From contig JANBPT010000315.1 of the NCBI GenBank assembly GCA_027575765.1, positions 1 to 45,034 of the forward strand: DNA of 45,034 nt. The letters are read 5' to 3'. Position numbers and translations under genes: made by a program. The notes under the pieces are model-generated. The model had not been told where the DNA came from. It did not search any database and saw nothing but the letters and a program-made list of their open reading frames with translations. Positions 1 through 10,526 of this stretch are shown here, piece by piece. Every line of letters begins with the position of its first letter. Within the stretch, counting starts at the first letter, position 1. The DNA comes from Tieghemiomyces parasiticus (taxonomy: Eukaryota; Kickxellomycota; Dimargaritomycetes; Dimargaritales; Dimargaritaceae).

Positions 1-76
1 ATATTAGATTGAACATTAACCTTTTGATTGCCTGGCTTTTATCCTCCCACATAATCCCAATTTCCTTCCTCCACAG

Positions 77-158
77 AATGCTTCCTGGTAGCCAGTCAGA
101 TGATGAGAAGGCAGGCATCAAGTGCCGCCAACTGGTTTTGGCCTCTGCCTTCAATACG
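77..158 (+). other. Exon-like fragment bounded by AG and GT
   Basis: A stretch preceded by a pyrimidine-rich tract ending in CAG (74-76) and followed by GTAAGA (159-164) looks like an internal exon. Read from the ATG at 78 it gives 27 codons and leaves phase 0. I could not join it convincingly to a downstream exon: the likely acceptors near 319 and 361 lead to a stop within 20 codons. It may be the tail of a gene that starts outside the window, or a decayed element. Confidence 0.2.
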
Positions 159-335
159 GTAAGAAAAATCAAGTAGAAACTAAGCCTCAAGTTAATGGCG
201 GCAAAGTAGGTTCAAAGCCCCAGGGTATATAACACAGCCTAATCTCATAACCTCCCTATTCTTCACCTTTTCATATTTTTCCAATATGGCTTGACGACGC
301 ACGCGCACGGCCTCCCAGGGCCAGTTTATCTTTGA

Positions 336-872
336 CTCACACTCTGGTGCACTGCACCAGACCTCATCCCCCCGTTAGTTTCAAGTGCTGACTCCACCAC
401 TGAGCCCCCCAATTTGGGCCAAGGACCGCCACCTGCTGGCCGGCGGCCCACACCATACTCCCGCCGACCAGCACACCTAGCTCTGGGACCTCCCAGTTCT
501 GGGCCCAATGCTGCTTGTCCTGATGGACTAGTGGCATTGAGCGCGCTGGCATACTATGCTGCCCCCAATGCTGCAGACATTGTGGGGCATATTAACCAGA
601 AGGTCTTTGTTGACTATGGTTATGTACCAGCCATCCCTGGCCAAGTACCCAGCTCAGTGGCCCTGTCGGGCCTTATAGCAATGGCCAGTGAGCATTCTCA
701 TACTGCACCAGCATCATTGGATATCTTGATGAGGCGGTTTGCCCCTGATCTTCCAAATGTAGCATCGGCACTGTATGTCATTCTAACATTGGTTTCCTCA
801 GAAGGTGCACGAAGGCTAGCAACTGGATGGGCAAATATAGTGTTCCGGGACCCTGACTCAGGTCATCAGTAA
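336..872 (+). CDS. Unrecognised open frame without ATG start
   Basis: The frame stays open from just after a TGA at 333 to the TAA at 870-872 and has no ATG near its beginning; the first usable in-frame start-like codon is a TTG at 414. The predicted product (about 150-178 residues) has a proline/glycine/arginine-rich start, then a more ordinary hydrophobic stretch of about 100 residues. I recognise no domain. The surrounding DNA is richer in A+T than the confident genes of the window and lies beside a repeat, so this may be part of a transposable element, the 3' exon of a gene beginning outside the window, or a chance frame. Confidence 0.2.
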   Translation, partial: LTLWCTAPDLIPPLVSSADSTTEPPNLGQGPPPAGRRPTPYSRRPAHLALGPPSSGPNAACPDGLVALSALAYYAAPNAADIVGHINQKVFVDYGYVPAIPGQVPSSVALSGLIAMASEHSHTAPASLDILMRRFAPDLPNVASALYVILTLVSSEGARRLATGWANIVFRDPDSGHQ

Positions 873-1040
873 TAGTGTGACAATTTTATTGTTAGGTAGC
901 TTGCTAGGGAGTGATCTAACGGTTTTCAAGTCTGGGTTCGTTTTAGTGGTCTTTTAATAAAGAAGGTAACGTAAGTTTAAGGTAGAAATAGTAACTGTGG
1001 TGATTGGGAACCACCACATTAGATCATCCCAGGGTAAAGT

Positions 1041-1132
1041 CCAAGTCTAATATTTCAGAACCACAAATTCTGTGATAGTAGAATGGCCTTTTGGTTATGG
1101 TATTAGACTTGGGCCTAATATCAACACAGTAA
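1041..1132 (+). repeat. Dispersed repeat, copy 1, with 12-bp terminal inverted repeat
   Basis: Positions 1054-1132 match the reverse complement of 44956-45034 over 79 bp with a single mismatch (near position 1085). Inside this copy the 12-mer CCAAGTCTAATA at 1041-1052 recurs inverted as TATTAGACTTGG at 1101-1112, giving a 72-bp hairpin-capable unit. Similarity continues about 20 bp past the right inverted repeat and stops abruptly after 1132. No coding capacity. It could be a small non-autonomous DNA element or the end of a larger one. Confidence 0.75.
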
Positions 1133-3256
1133 CAAAAGGTGAGTGGCTATTGTTGCAAAGATGCCAACTATGGCACCATTATATAGTGACCAGGTGTTGA
1201 TGGAATTAGACTATAAGTGGTAATAGATGGAATTCAGATTACTAATTGGTGGGCAAAAATGAAGGCGGGGAAGGTAACTGTTAGCCTGGATTCCAGTGGT
1301 TCAACAGTTGTCATTTGGACATCCACAATATTATGAAGACATGTAGATGTGCCTGCTAGAGGATTGACACATCAAATGTAATATCTTGCAATCTGAAAAC
1401 CTGAGTGGCTATTAGATGGTGCCACAGTGTAACAGATGAGTAGGGGTATACTATGGAATGAATTGCTTATTAATATCAAGCACAGATTTGACTCCTTAGG
1501 TCAAGAGTTGCCAGAGTTTAAGTAAGTTATGCTGGTCAACCTCACAACTATTCATTGCCCAGAGGATAGGCTAGGTTGGGATCAAGTTTAGATCCAGTAG
1601 GTGTGTTCATGTCAGGTTTGTGGATTTCCTGCATGTCCTCCAAATGTACAGCCACCTTCGTGGTCATTGTAGAAGGTGGAAGTCCTTTCCCATGGAGGTA
1701 GTTACCCCTTTCCAGTTGCCATACAAACAATACCAAAATGAGAACCAGGAATTCTCCAGCCTTTTTCTGTAGTTGACTGGGACCTGTATTCCCTTTATTT
1801 CAGTTGTGGTTCCTTTACTCGTTGTGTCATTTATATTGGCTCCTTTACTCATTTTACTGTTTATTACCTTACCAATTATTTTGTTTCTGATTTGTTTGTT
1901 GCCATGTATTCCTTCATCTTCACCACTTACGCCATTGCCTGCGTGTCCCTTTATCCCTCAATGGCTGTCCATTTCCCTTTTACCCTATTATTCTCAGATT
2001 TGTTTTCCCTTTGGTCCTTGGTCCTAGTCCCTGGCCAATTGGTACCACCACTAGTTAGCCGTGCTCCTTTTTCCACCGTAGCCACAAAACCTGAAACCTC
2101 CCAAAAAAACGTTAATAACTTTGGAGGCCTCCAGCCTTACTGAGGTTCTCCCTCCCTTTGTTGTATCCTTTACACTTTCCCCTCGTATTGTTTGCGTAGA
2201 ACTTAGCTACCTCCTTGTAGCTTCACTTTTCCCTTATCCCGTTTCCTTACCCTTACAACTCACCACTTTAGCGTTATGCCAACCCATGGTGGGTTTAGTA
2301 ATAAGGTGGATTAGCCAAACCCCACCCCCCTTTCGAAGCATAGTCGAATTGTACCAGTTAGGGTTGACCTCTCTTTACCAACCCTACCCTTGGTAAGCGA
2401 AACAGTACTCTGAGGAGGGGCAGACGCAATGAAACCCTGTCACTTTATTGAACGGTGAGTGAACGTGGGCGAGATGGCAACGAAGGTATGATACCAAATA
2501 TTTGATTCGGGGCAAGCGGGGGTAATGCAGCAACTTGGCAGGCTCTACAACTTCACTTACCGTAACCAGGCGACTCGTCATTCAACGGTACAGGTTTCGT
2601 GAAGAAGACAAGAAGAGGGAACGCGCCGAGTCCGTCGCCACTGGAGCTTGTAGCCGGAAGACGTACGCGTCTGCGCTAACTTCACACCATCGGTCTTCCA
2701 CCACTGGTATTGAGCCTTTGGGAGGTGTGAGGGGTTGATGAATGGCAGCCACCGAAAAGCAGGCCAGCATACAATGCATTAGGTGCTGCAAGTGCCTGCT
2801 TAGGGACGTGTGGGCGTAGGGGAGATAAGACAGGTGTTGTTGAGTCACCAGTCGGTGGCTGTAAGGTGATTAAGAGTCTGCACTCCACGTCAGCTCAGCT
2901 CCCCAGGGCCTGGGCGTGATTGTGCAGGCGGGGAGATGCCCACACTTATACTCTCACCAACACATTGGCCTGGCCTACCAAACTGGCGGTAGCGTTAGGT
3001 CCCATAAGGGCGTGCCTCTCAAAAAGCAGCGCAGGCCACACCACTGCTACTCTCCTCCTGTCGCGTCCCACATTCTTCAAGTACCTTTGTTTTTTAGAGT
3101 ACCGGTCTCTTTATCTCTTGTTGCTGCGTACCACCCACGTACTGTCACCGCTAGCAATTTAGGCCCCTCTTTCTATTTACCGTATTGCATAGCCCCCCCC
3201 CGCATCGCTTACCACAATACCCAAGTCTAGCCGCCCTCCTTTCATTAACCAGCGCC
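1133..3256. other. Gene-poor stretch upstream of metH
   Basis: No gene can be supported. Roughly 1140-2400 is A+T-rich, with pyrimidine-rich runs around 1780-2040; several short frames occur on both strands but none has a recognisable motif or clean exon borders. From about 2850 onward base composition shifts toward the GC-rich values of the coding part. A 9-C run sits at 3193-3201, about 55 bp before the metH start, in a pyrimidine-rich leader. No TATA box or CACGTG box was found near the metH start. Confidence 0.4.
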
Positions 3257-6200
3257 ATGACCACTGCGAAGCCCACTGTGAGCCGGCCACCGGCCACGGA
3301 GTACCTAGCTAAGGCACTCAAGGAGCGCATTCTGTTCCTGGACGGCGCCATGGGCACACAAATCCAGGACCTCCGGTTTGATGAGGCAGCCTTTCGTGGG
3401 GACCGGTTCGTCAGCCACTCGAAGGACGTGAAGGGAAACAACGACCTGTTGGTACTGACCCAGCCTGAGGCCGTCTACCAGATCCACCTTAACTATCTGC
3501 GGGCTGGGTCCGACCTCATCGAGACCAACACTTTCTCATCGACGTCGATTGCCCAGGCTGACTACGCCATGGAGGACCTGGCCTACGAGCTCAACTACGA
3601 GGCGGCCGTCTTAGCCAAGCGCGCCTGCGAAACCGTGACTGCCGAGACGCCCAACCGCCCGCGCTACGTGTGTGGCGCTCTGGGCCCTACGAACCGCACG
3701 GCATCCATCTCGCCCTCTGTCGAAAACCCGTCCTTCCGTAATGTCACGTTCGACGAGCTGGTTACAGCCTACACCGAACAAGTGAGGGGGCTACTCGATG
3801 GCGGCACGGACATCATTCTGGTGGAGACCATCTTTGATACCTTGAACGCCAAGGCGGCCCTGTTCGCCGTCGAGACCCTGTTTGACCAGGGAACCTACAG
3901 CCGCGTACCCATCCTTGTGTCCGGGACCATTGTGGACCAGAGTGGCCGAACTCTGTCCGGCCAAACCGGCGAGGCCTTCGTGATCTCCGTATCGCACGCC
4001 CACCCGACCGCTATCGGCCTCAACTGCGCCCTCGGTGCCGCTCAGATGCGGCCTTTCGTTCAAAATATCGCCAGTTTCACCTCGCAATACGTGATTTGCT
4101 ACCCTAACGCCGGTCTTCCCAACACCTTTGGCGAGTACGACGAGAGCCCCGAGCAGATGGCCAGCCAGGTTGCCGAATTCGCCCGTGACGGGCTCGTCAA
4201 CATTATCGGCGGGTGCTGCGGTACCACACCCGACCATATTCGTGCCATCGCCGAGACCTGCAAGGACTTTGCCCCCCGTGTTCCACCCGCCGACATCGGT
4301 CGTACCAAGATGCTGCTGTCCGGTTTGGAGCCCCTGGTGTACGACGCCGAGACATCCAACTTTATTAACGTCGGCGAACGGTGTAACGTTTCCGGGTCCC
4401 GCAAGTTTGCACGCCACATCCTGAATGATGAGTACGAGGAGGCCCTGGCCATCGCCCGCGCCCAGGTCGAGAGCGGCGCCCAGATCGTCGACGTTAATAT
4501 GGACGAAGGCATGCTCGACGGCGAAGCGGCCATGGCCCGGTTCCTGAACCTGATTTCCACTGAGCCCGACGTGTCCAAGGTAAGTCCCCTGGCTGACTGG
4601 GGCATGACTTGGCGATGTCTCGGCCTTACCTTCTCGTCTTCTCTGCACCTTGAGTATACCGGGGTCATTAGTGGTAATAGTCTATCAATTGGTGACCACA
4701 GCGGAACTTTGATCACTAAACCAACACATGCCTTCCACTAACGCAATGTACCGACTACCTTTTTCGACTTTCTACCCCCGGTTCCCTGGGGAGTCAGGTC
4801 CCACTCATGATCGACTCGTCCAACTTTGCGGTTATCGAGGCAGGTCTCAAATGCTGCCAGGGCAAGTGTATCGTCAACAGCATTAGTCTGAAGGAAGGCG
4901 AGGCCGAATTCCTGCAGCGCGCGTCTCTGATCCGCCGCTACGGCGCCGCCGTGATCGTGATGGCGTTCGACGAGGAGGGCCAGGCCACAAGCGCCGAACG
5001 GAAGATCGAAATTTGTACGCGGTCCTACCACCTCCTGGTGGACCGGGTGGGATTCAACCCGCAGGACATCGTGTTCGACCCAAACATCTTGACCATCTGC
5101 ACCGGACTGGAGGAGCATAACCCCTATGCTGTGGAGTTTATCGAGGCCACGGCCGCGATCAAGCGCACGCTACCGGGCGCCAAGGTGAGCGGTGGCGTCT
5201 CCAACATATCCTTCTCCTTCCGCGGCAAAGAGACCATCCGACAGGCCATGCACAGCGTGTTCTTGTACCACGCCATCCGCGCCGGTATGGACATGGGTAT
5301 CGTCAACGCCGGGTTCCTCACCATCTACGACGAGGTACCCAAGGACCTACTGGCCATCTGCGAGGACGCCGTGCACAACCGCGACCCGGACGCCACTGAA
5401 AAGCTGCTCAAGTACGCCGAGACCCACGGGAACGCCGCGGGGAAGGTTGAGGAGTCGGAAGAGTGGCGGGCCTGGCCCGTGGCCAAGCGCCTGAGCCATG
5501 CCCTGGTCAAGGGTCTCACCAAATACATCGTGGAGGACACCGAGGAGGCCCGCCTGGACACTGCCGCCTACCCTCGTCCGCTTAACGTGATCGAGGGCCC
5601 CCTGATGGACGGTATGAGTGTGGTTGGTAACCTTTTCGGGTCGGGAAAGATGTTTCTGCCACAGGTCATCAAGAGTGCCCGCGTCATGAAGAAGGCCGTG
5701 GCCCACCTTATCCCGTTCATGGAGATTGAGCGCCTGGAACGTCTCAAGCTGTCGGGTGCCGAGGACTCGGACGATATGTACAGCGGCACCATCGTGCTGG
5801 CCACCGTGAAGGGTGACGTGCACGATATCGGCAAGAATATTGTGGGCGTGGTGCTCGGTTGCAACAATTACCGCGTCGTCGACCTAGGGGTCATGACGCC
5901 TTGCGAGAAAATCATTGAGGCAGCCATCCGCGAGCGCGCCGACGTGGTGGGCCTGTCGGGGCTCATCACGCCGTCGCTCGATGAGATGATCCACGTGGCC
6001 CGCGAGATGCAGCGCCACGGACTCAAGATTCCCTTGCTAGTAGGCGGGGCTACGACGTCCAAAACCCACACGGCCGTCAAGATTGCGCCGCGCTACGAAT
6101 CGCCCGCTGTACATGTCCTAGACGCTTCGCGCAGCGTGGTGGTGGTCTCGAGCCTGCTGGACGACAACGTGCGCCCGGACTTCATGGAAGACGTTGCTGA

Positions 6201-7272
6201 GGAGTACGAGGAATTGCGCGAGGATCATTACGACTCCCTGAAGGGTCGCCGCTATCTCTCGCTCGCCGCGGCCCGCGCCCGGGCCGACCCGGTCAACTGG
6301 TCTGCCCAACCGGCGCCGGTCCGTCCCAGCTTCCTAGGCACCCGCACCTTCCGCAACTTTGATCTGCGCCAGGTCTTGGATTACATCGACTGGAATCCCT
6401 TCTTTCAGGTGTGGCAACTGCGCGGCAAGTACCCGAACCGTGGTTACCCCAAAATCTTCAATGATGAGACCGTGGGCGCCGAGGCCCGGAAGCTCTACGA
6501 CGAGGCCCAGACCATGCTCCAGACCATCCTGGCCGACGGTAGCCTCACCGCCTCCGGAATCATTGGCTTCTACCCGGCCAACAGTGTCGGCGACGATATT
6601 GTCATTTACGAAGACGACTCCGATCGCACCACTGTCCGCGCCACGTTTCACGGACTCCGCCAGCAGGCTGAGAAGGACAAGGAGTCTTCCGAACCCTACT
6701 ATTGCCTCTCGGACTTTGTGGCCCCTCGGGACACCGGAATCGCCGACTACCTAGGCATGTTCGCCGTCAGCGCCGGGTTCGGTTGTGAAGAGCTCAGCGC
6801 ACGGTACCAAGCCGACCATGATGACTACAATTCCATCATGATCAAGGCCCTCGCCGACCGCCTCGCGGAAGCGTTCGCCGAGTACCTTCACCGCCAGGTC
6901 CGTCTCGAGCACTGGGGGTACGCCGCCCACGACGCCCGCGAGCACAATCTGGATACTGCCGACCTCCTGTCCGTCAAGTACCAGGGTATCCGGCCCGCCC
7001 CGGGGTACCCCAGTCAGCCCGACCATACCGAGAAAACCACCATGTGGGACTTGGGCGATATCACCGAAGCCACCGGAATCGAGCTGACCGAATCACTGGC
7101 CATGACCCCCGCCGCTAGCGTGAGCGGCCTTTACTTTGCCAACCCCCACGCCAAATACTTTGCCGTCGGTAAGATCGACCGGGATCAGGTCGATGATTAT
7201 GCCCAGCGAAAGGGTGTGGCGGTAGAGACGGTCGAGAAGTGGCTGCGGCCCATTCTGGCTTACGACTCTTGA
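3257..7272 (+). CDS. metH: Cobalamin-dependent methionine synthase (5-methyltetrahydrofolate-homocysteine methyltransferase)
   Basis: Two exons, 3257-4579 and 4798-7272, join in phase 0 across a 218-bp GTAAGT/CAG intron to give 1265 residues, about the length of animal MTR. The enzyme moves a methyl group from 5-methyltetrahydrofolate to homocysteine via methylcobalamin, forming methionine and tetrahydrofolate in the cytosol. All modules are present in order: homocysteine domain with zinc ligands Cys257, Cys320, Cys321; pterin-binding domain (about 355-650; [12 protein letters not shown] at its start); cobalamin cap; B12 Rossmann domain with the base-off motif DVHDIGKN, in which His783 is the expected cobalt ligand; and C-terminal S-adenosylmethionine activation domain with RPAPGY from Arg1173 and PDHTEK after it. 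The ATG at 3257 is chosen because the upstream open frame has no earlier ATG. The spliceosomal intron and fungal neighbours on the same DNA argue against bacterial contamination. Confidence 0.97.
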
Positions 7273-8122
7273 AACGACCACGTCGTGGTACAGAAAACGT
7301 GGTCGCCGTCAACCGCCGTCGTTAAGATAAGCTCTACGGTCTCATAGACAATGTGGAATTGGGATTCCAACCTTTTAATTAAATGATGGTATTTTGAGAG
7401 GGGGTGAGCAGCGCGAGAAGAGGAGCAACTAGAAGGAAAGACCCGAGAGAGGGTCGCATGGCGAGCAGGCCGAGTAGAATTAAAGAACAGCTTTTTTGCA
7501 CACTTAACGGGTTCTACAGTTGTGGGCGATTCGTCGCCTTTATATAGATGTGGTTCGAGTGATGACTCGAAACCGTTTGGTGTAGCTTGAGGCGCTTGGT
7601 TTTCAGGGATATGTTCTCCTTGAGGAGGTAGATCTAAAAATCGAATCGAGTTCGCTTCTGAAGTCGGAAGGTCGCCACCTTCCTATTTTACCAAAGGATG
7701 GGAATCAACTGTGATGGAAGTTTGAGGATATTCTATCGAGAAGACAGCTTATTGACGGAGGCGGCTTTCTCGAACTGGGAAGCTTTTTTGGGGGGGGCAT
7801 CTCGGTTACAATATCCCTTTTTATTAAACCAGCGTCAAGCAAGCTCGTCATGGCCTTGTGCCATTAGCAACAACCGGACTCATACAGCCGGAATCTGTAT
7901 TTATAAGCGGGCGCTCTAAGGTCAACGAGAGGTGGCCGTGTCACGACTTCGAGTGTTCAATGAAAGCTACTTGTTTAATCTCAGAAAAATATACTGCATT
8001 TTGTGATGGACAGTGTGTCGGTCACGTTGGCGCAACGCTATAACCAAAGATTGGTGTAAACGGCGGCGATACCAGGCCTCTCTCGTTCACACACACACCT
8101 CCCTCGTTGGCGTCGAACCATT
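7273..8122. other. Convergent intergenic region between metH and KRS1
   Basis: Separates two genes that end toward each other. No gene supported; a 73-codon frame at 7698-7919 has no recognisable features. Two short hairpins are visible: GGTTCGAGT with ACTCGAAACC around 7552-7574 (one bulge), and GGAAGGT-CGCC-ACCTTCC at 7666-7683 (seven perfect pairs, four-base loop). A short CA run lies near 8090. Confidence 0.4.
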
Positions 8123-9910
8123 CTAGGGGTGCTCGACAGCCGGGGCGGCCAGCACGGTGCTGGTATCTTCCTCGGGCTTCATGGCCGGGAATAGAATGAC
8201 CTCCTTAATGTTATTGGAGTCGGTGAGGAACATGGTGAGACGGTCAATACCCATACCCCAACCGCCGGTCGGGGGTAGACCGTACTCGAGGGCGGTGCAG
8301 AAGCCTTCGTCCACCATCTGGGCCTCGTCGTCACCGGCCGCCTTATCACGGGCCTGCTGGGCAAACCGTTCGCGCTGGACGAGCGGGTCGTTCAATTCGG
8401 TGTAGGCGTTACAGACCTCCTTGGTGGCCACGAACAACTCAAAGCGTTCGCACAGACCAGGGGCGGAACGGTGCCACTTGGCCAGCGGGGACATCATCTG
8501 CGGGTGGCAGGTGATAAAGGTCGGGTTGACGCACTCGACCTCGAGGAACTCGCCCACCAGTTTGTCCAGGAGCCGGGCGTTGGTACGCGGAGCAGAGCAT
8601 TCCACGTTGTGCTTAGCGCAGAGGTCCAGGAGGTACCGGTTGGTGGCGTCGGTGTGCAGCTCGGAGGCCGGCGGGAACTTGGTGTTGAGGCGCTCCTCGA
8701 GGCCTTCAATCATGTTGATGCGCTTGAACGGCGGGCTGAAATCGATTGTGACGGGTTCGGCCCCGCTCTCCTGACCCTGTGGGTGGTAGGTGACCACGTA
8801 GCTCCCGGTGAGGGCCTTGACCATCCCCGATACCATCTGCTCGGTCATGTCCATGAGGTCGAACATATCGGCGAAGGCCATGTAGAACTCGCAGGTGGTG
8901 AACTCCGGGTTGTGGGTGAGGTCAATGCCCTCGTTACGGAACTGGCGGCCAATCTCGTAGACACGGTCCATACCGCCCACGACGAGCATCTTAAGGTAGA
9001 GTTCCGGGGCAACGCGCATGAACATGTCGAGCTTGAGATCGTTGTGGTGGGTGATGAAAGGCTTGGCGGTAGCGCCGCCGGCGACGGTATTCATCATGGG
9101 GGTTTCTACCTCTAAAAAGTTGAGGTTGTCGAGGTACTTGCGCACGTAGGTAATGATACGCGACCGCGTGATAAACTTGCGACGCACATCGTTGTTCATG
9201 ATGAGATCCAGGTAACGCTGGCGGTACCGGGACTCCTGGTCCTTGAACCCGTAGTGGGCCTTGGGCAGCATGCGCAGACACGGGGAGAGTAAGATCACCT
9301 CGCGCGGGAAGATGGACAGCTCGCCACGCTTGGACTTGCCAGGGACACCCCGGACGCCCACAATGTCGCCACGACGAAGGCGGTCATGGGTGGCGGCGAA
9401 GTCCTCGCCCGCGGCGGCATCCTGGGCCTGGGCCATGATCTGGATCTTCACACCCTCCCCGTGGAGGTCGTAGAAGCGGAGCTTGGCCCCAGAGGCACGC
9501 TTGTTATGGACGCGGCCCGACACCGTCACCTCCACATCGTCCAAACGCTCGCCGTCCGTCAGGTGGGCGTACTTGGCGATGAAGTCAGGCAGTGACAGGG
9601 ACACGTGGAACTTGTGCGGGTACGGCTGGGGGCCCTCACGACGCATCCGCTCCACGGCGCGCGTGCGGATTTCGAAGTACTGGTTAGGGTTCAGGTCGTC
9701 CTCGGCCTCCTCCTCCGAGGTATTGGCCTTGGGCTTGGCCGGGGCGGCGGCCGGGGCGGGCTTGGCGGCCTTCTCGGCTTCCTTGCGGCGCTGCTTCTCA
9801 CGCCGCTTGAGCTCAGACTTGGAAATCATCTCGCCGGTCACCTCGTCCTTGTGCAACTTTTCGCTGCCCGCGGCGGCGGTGGGCTGGGTAGCGTGCGGAG
9901 CGTCGGCCAT
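8123..9910 (-). CDS. KRS1: Lysyl-tRNA synthetase, cytosolic (class II)
   Basis: A single uninterrupted exon encodes 595 residues, close to the yeast enzyme (591). It charges tRNA-Lys with lysine using ATP. The product has a lysine/arginine/alanine-rich N-terminal extension (about 20-70) typical of eukaryotic cytosolic forms and likely to bind tRNA, then an OB-fold anticodon-binding domain (about 90-220), then the class II core. Motif 2 reads FRNE from residue 324, followed by [12 protein letters not shown]; motif 3 reads [10 protein letters not shown] with its arginine at about 557. The ATG at 9910 lies in the context ACCATGG; the frame continues upstream but with no further ATG. Head-to-head with the MMTAG2-like gene. 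A mitochondrial isoform is not evident from the N-terminus. Confidence 0.97.
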   Translation of the reverse strand: MADAPHATQPTAAAGSEKLHKDEVTGEMISKSELKRREKQRRKEAEKAAKPAPAAAPAKPKANTSEEEAEDDLNPNQYFEIRTRAVERMRREGPQPYPHKFHVSLSLPDFIAKYAHLTDGERLDDVEVTVSGRVHNKRASGAKLRFYDLHGEGVKIQIMAQAQDAAAGEDFAATHDRLRRGDIVGVRGVPGKSKRGELSIFPREVILLSPCLRMLPKAHYGFKDQESRYRQRYLDLIMNNDVRRKFITRSRIITYVRKYLDNLNFLEVETPMMNTVAGGATAKPFITHHNDLKLDMFMRVAPELYLKMLVVGGMDRVYEIGRQFRNEGIDLTHNPEFTTCEFYMAFADMFDLMDMTEQMVSGMVKALTGSYVVTYHPQGQESGAEPVTIDFSPPFKRINMIEGLEERLNTKFPPASELHTDATNRYLLDLCAKHNVECSAPRTNARLLDKLVGEFLEVECVNPTFITCHPQMMSPLAKWHRSAPGLCERFELFVATKEVCNAYTELNDPLVQRERFAQQARDKAAGDDEAQMVDEGFCTALEYGLPPTGGWGMGIDRLTMFLTDSNNIKEVILFPAMKPEEDTSTVLAAPAVEHP

Positions 9911-10526
9911 GGTGGGTGATAAAAAGTTCAATAGGTTAGGGATGGGACAATAAATGGCGGATCAGGTACCGGGCGGACTATAAGTCGTAGACTGTCAGAC
10001 GCGGAAAAGTGAGGTGAAGAGGAGGGGGTAGCCATAGTCGGACAGGACAGGGCCATTAAAAAAACGGGACCCAAAGTATTGTTGATGATTACTCACTAGT
10101 GCCATCCCCGCTCTGCTCTCTCGAGCCACCAGGGTAACAAAGACCTGGAGGTTCATCACGTGAGCAGATCCAAAGTGGGAGTAGGATCCACTATCAAGTT
10201 GAATGTCGTCACAGCGGAAGGAGGTGGGGGGGGGGGTGAGAGGGGGAGGGAGGCCGTACAGCGTGGACTTGCCAGTCGGGCGAGTCCAGTTTAGCATGAC
10301 CATACGGTTGGCCTGGCGAACAATGCTGTAGGTGGTCGGTCCCGCCAGGGCACTAGGAGTGGAAGTAGCAATGGCTGCCGAGCTGCCAGGACAAGGCACT
10401 AAACGCACCAAACTGCTGCTCTCCTCCATTCGCATACCAGAACGTAGTTCCATTTCGGTTAGTCCCTAACACCATACCCCTCCGCCCCTCCACTTCCATT
10501 CCATTAACTCGCCCTACCGACTCGCC
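9911..10526. promoter_or_regulatory. Divergent intergenic region KRS1 / MMTAG2-like, with CACGTG box
   Basis: The 616 bp between the two divergent start codons presumably hold both promoters. TCACGTGA at 10156-10163 is a perfect bHLH-type (Cbf1/USF-like) octamer. An 11-G run lies at 10226-10236. The same interval contains an open frame on the minus strand (separate entry), which complicates its reading as pure promoter. No clear TATA box. Confidence 0.4.
9995..10453 (-). CDS. Small hypothetical protein, possibly spliced
   Basis: A frame with a genuine ATG at 10453 runs 152 codons. Its first 119 codons (to 10097) are plausible as protein, with internal stretches such as RQANRMVMLNWTRP and GKSTLYGLP. 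They end exactly at a consensus 5' splice site, GTGAGT (10096-10091); translation beyond this point looks less protein-like. One possible join is to an acceptor near 9992, which would add about nine residues before a TGA. I recognise no family; a small beta-rich fold is only a guess. The ATG lies just 73 bp from that of the divergent MMTAG2-like gene, and the 3' end would sit close to the KRS1 start, so it may instead be leader sequence. Confidence 0.25.
   Translation of the reverse strand: MELRSGMRMEESSSLVRLVPCPGSSAAIATSTPSALAGPTTYSIVRQANRMVMLNWTRPTGKSTLYGLPPPLTPPPTSFRCDDIQLDSGSYSHFGSAHVMNLQVFVTLVARESRAGMALVSNHQQYFGSRFFNGPVLSDYGYPLLFTSLFRV

Noticed and set aside
3185..3256. Earlier start for metH
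   Set aside because: The frame is open but begins with a TTG and contains no ATG before 3257; family N-termini align from 3257.
3791..4648. 285-codon frame on the minus strand
   Set aside because: It lies wholly opposite metH exon 1 and the start of its intron; antisense frames are common in GC-rich coding DNA, and it shows no family motif.
8471..9115. 214-codon frame on the plus strand
   Set aside because: Antisense to the class II core of KRS1; composition mirrors the opposite strand and no motif is recognisable.
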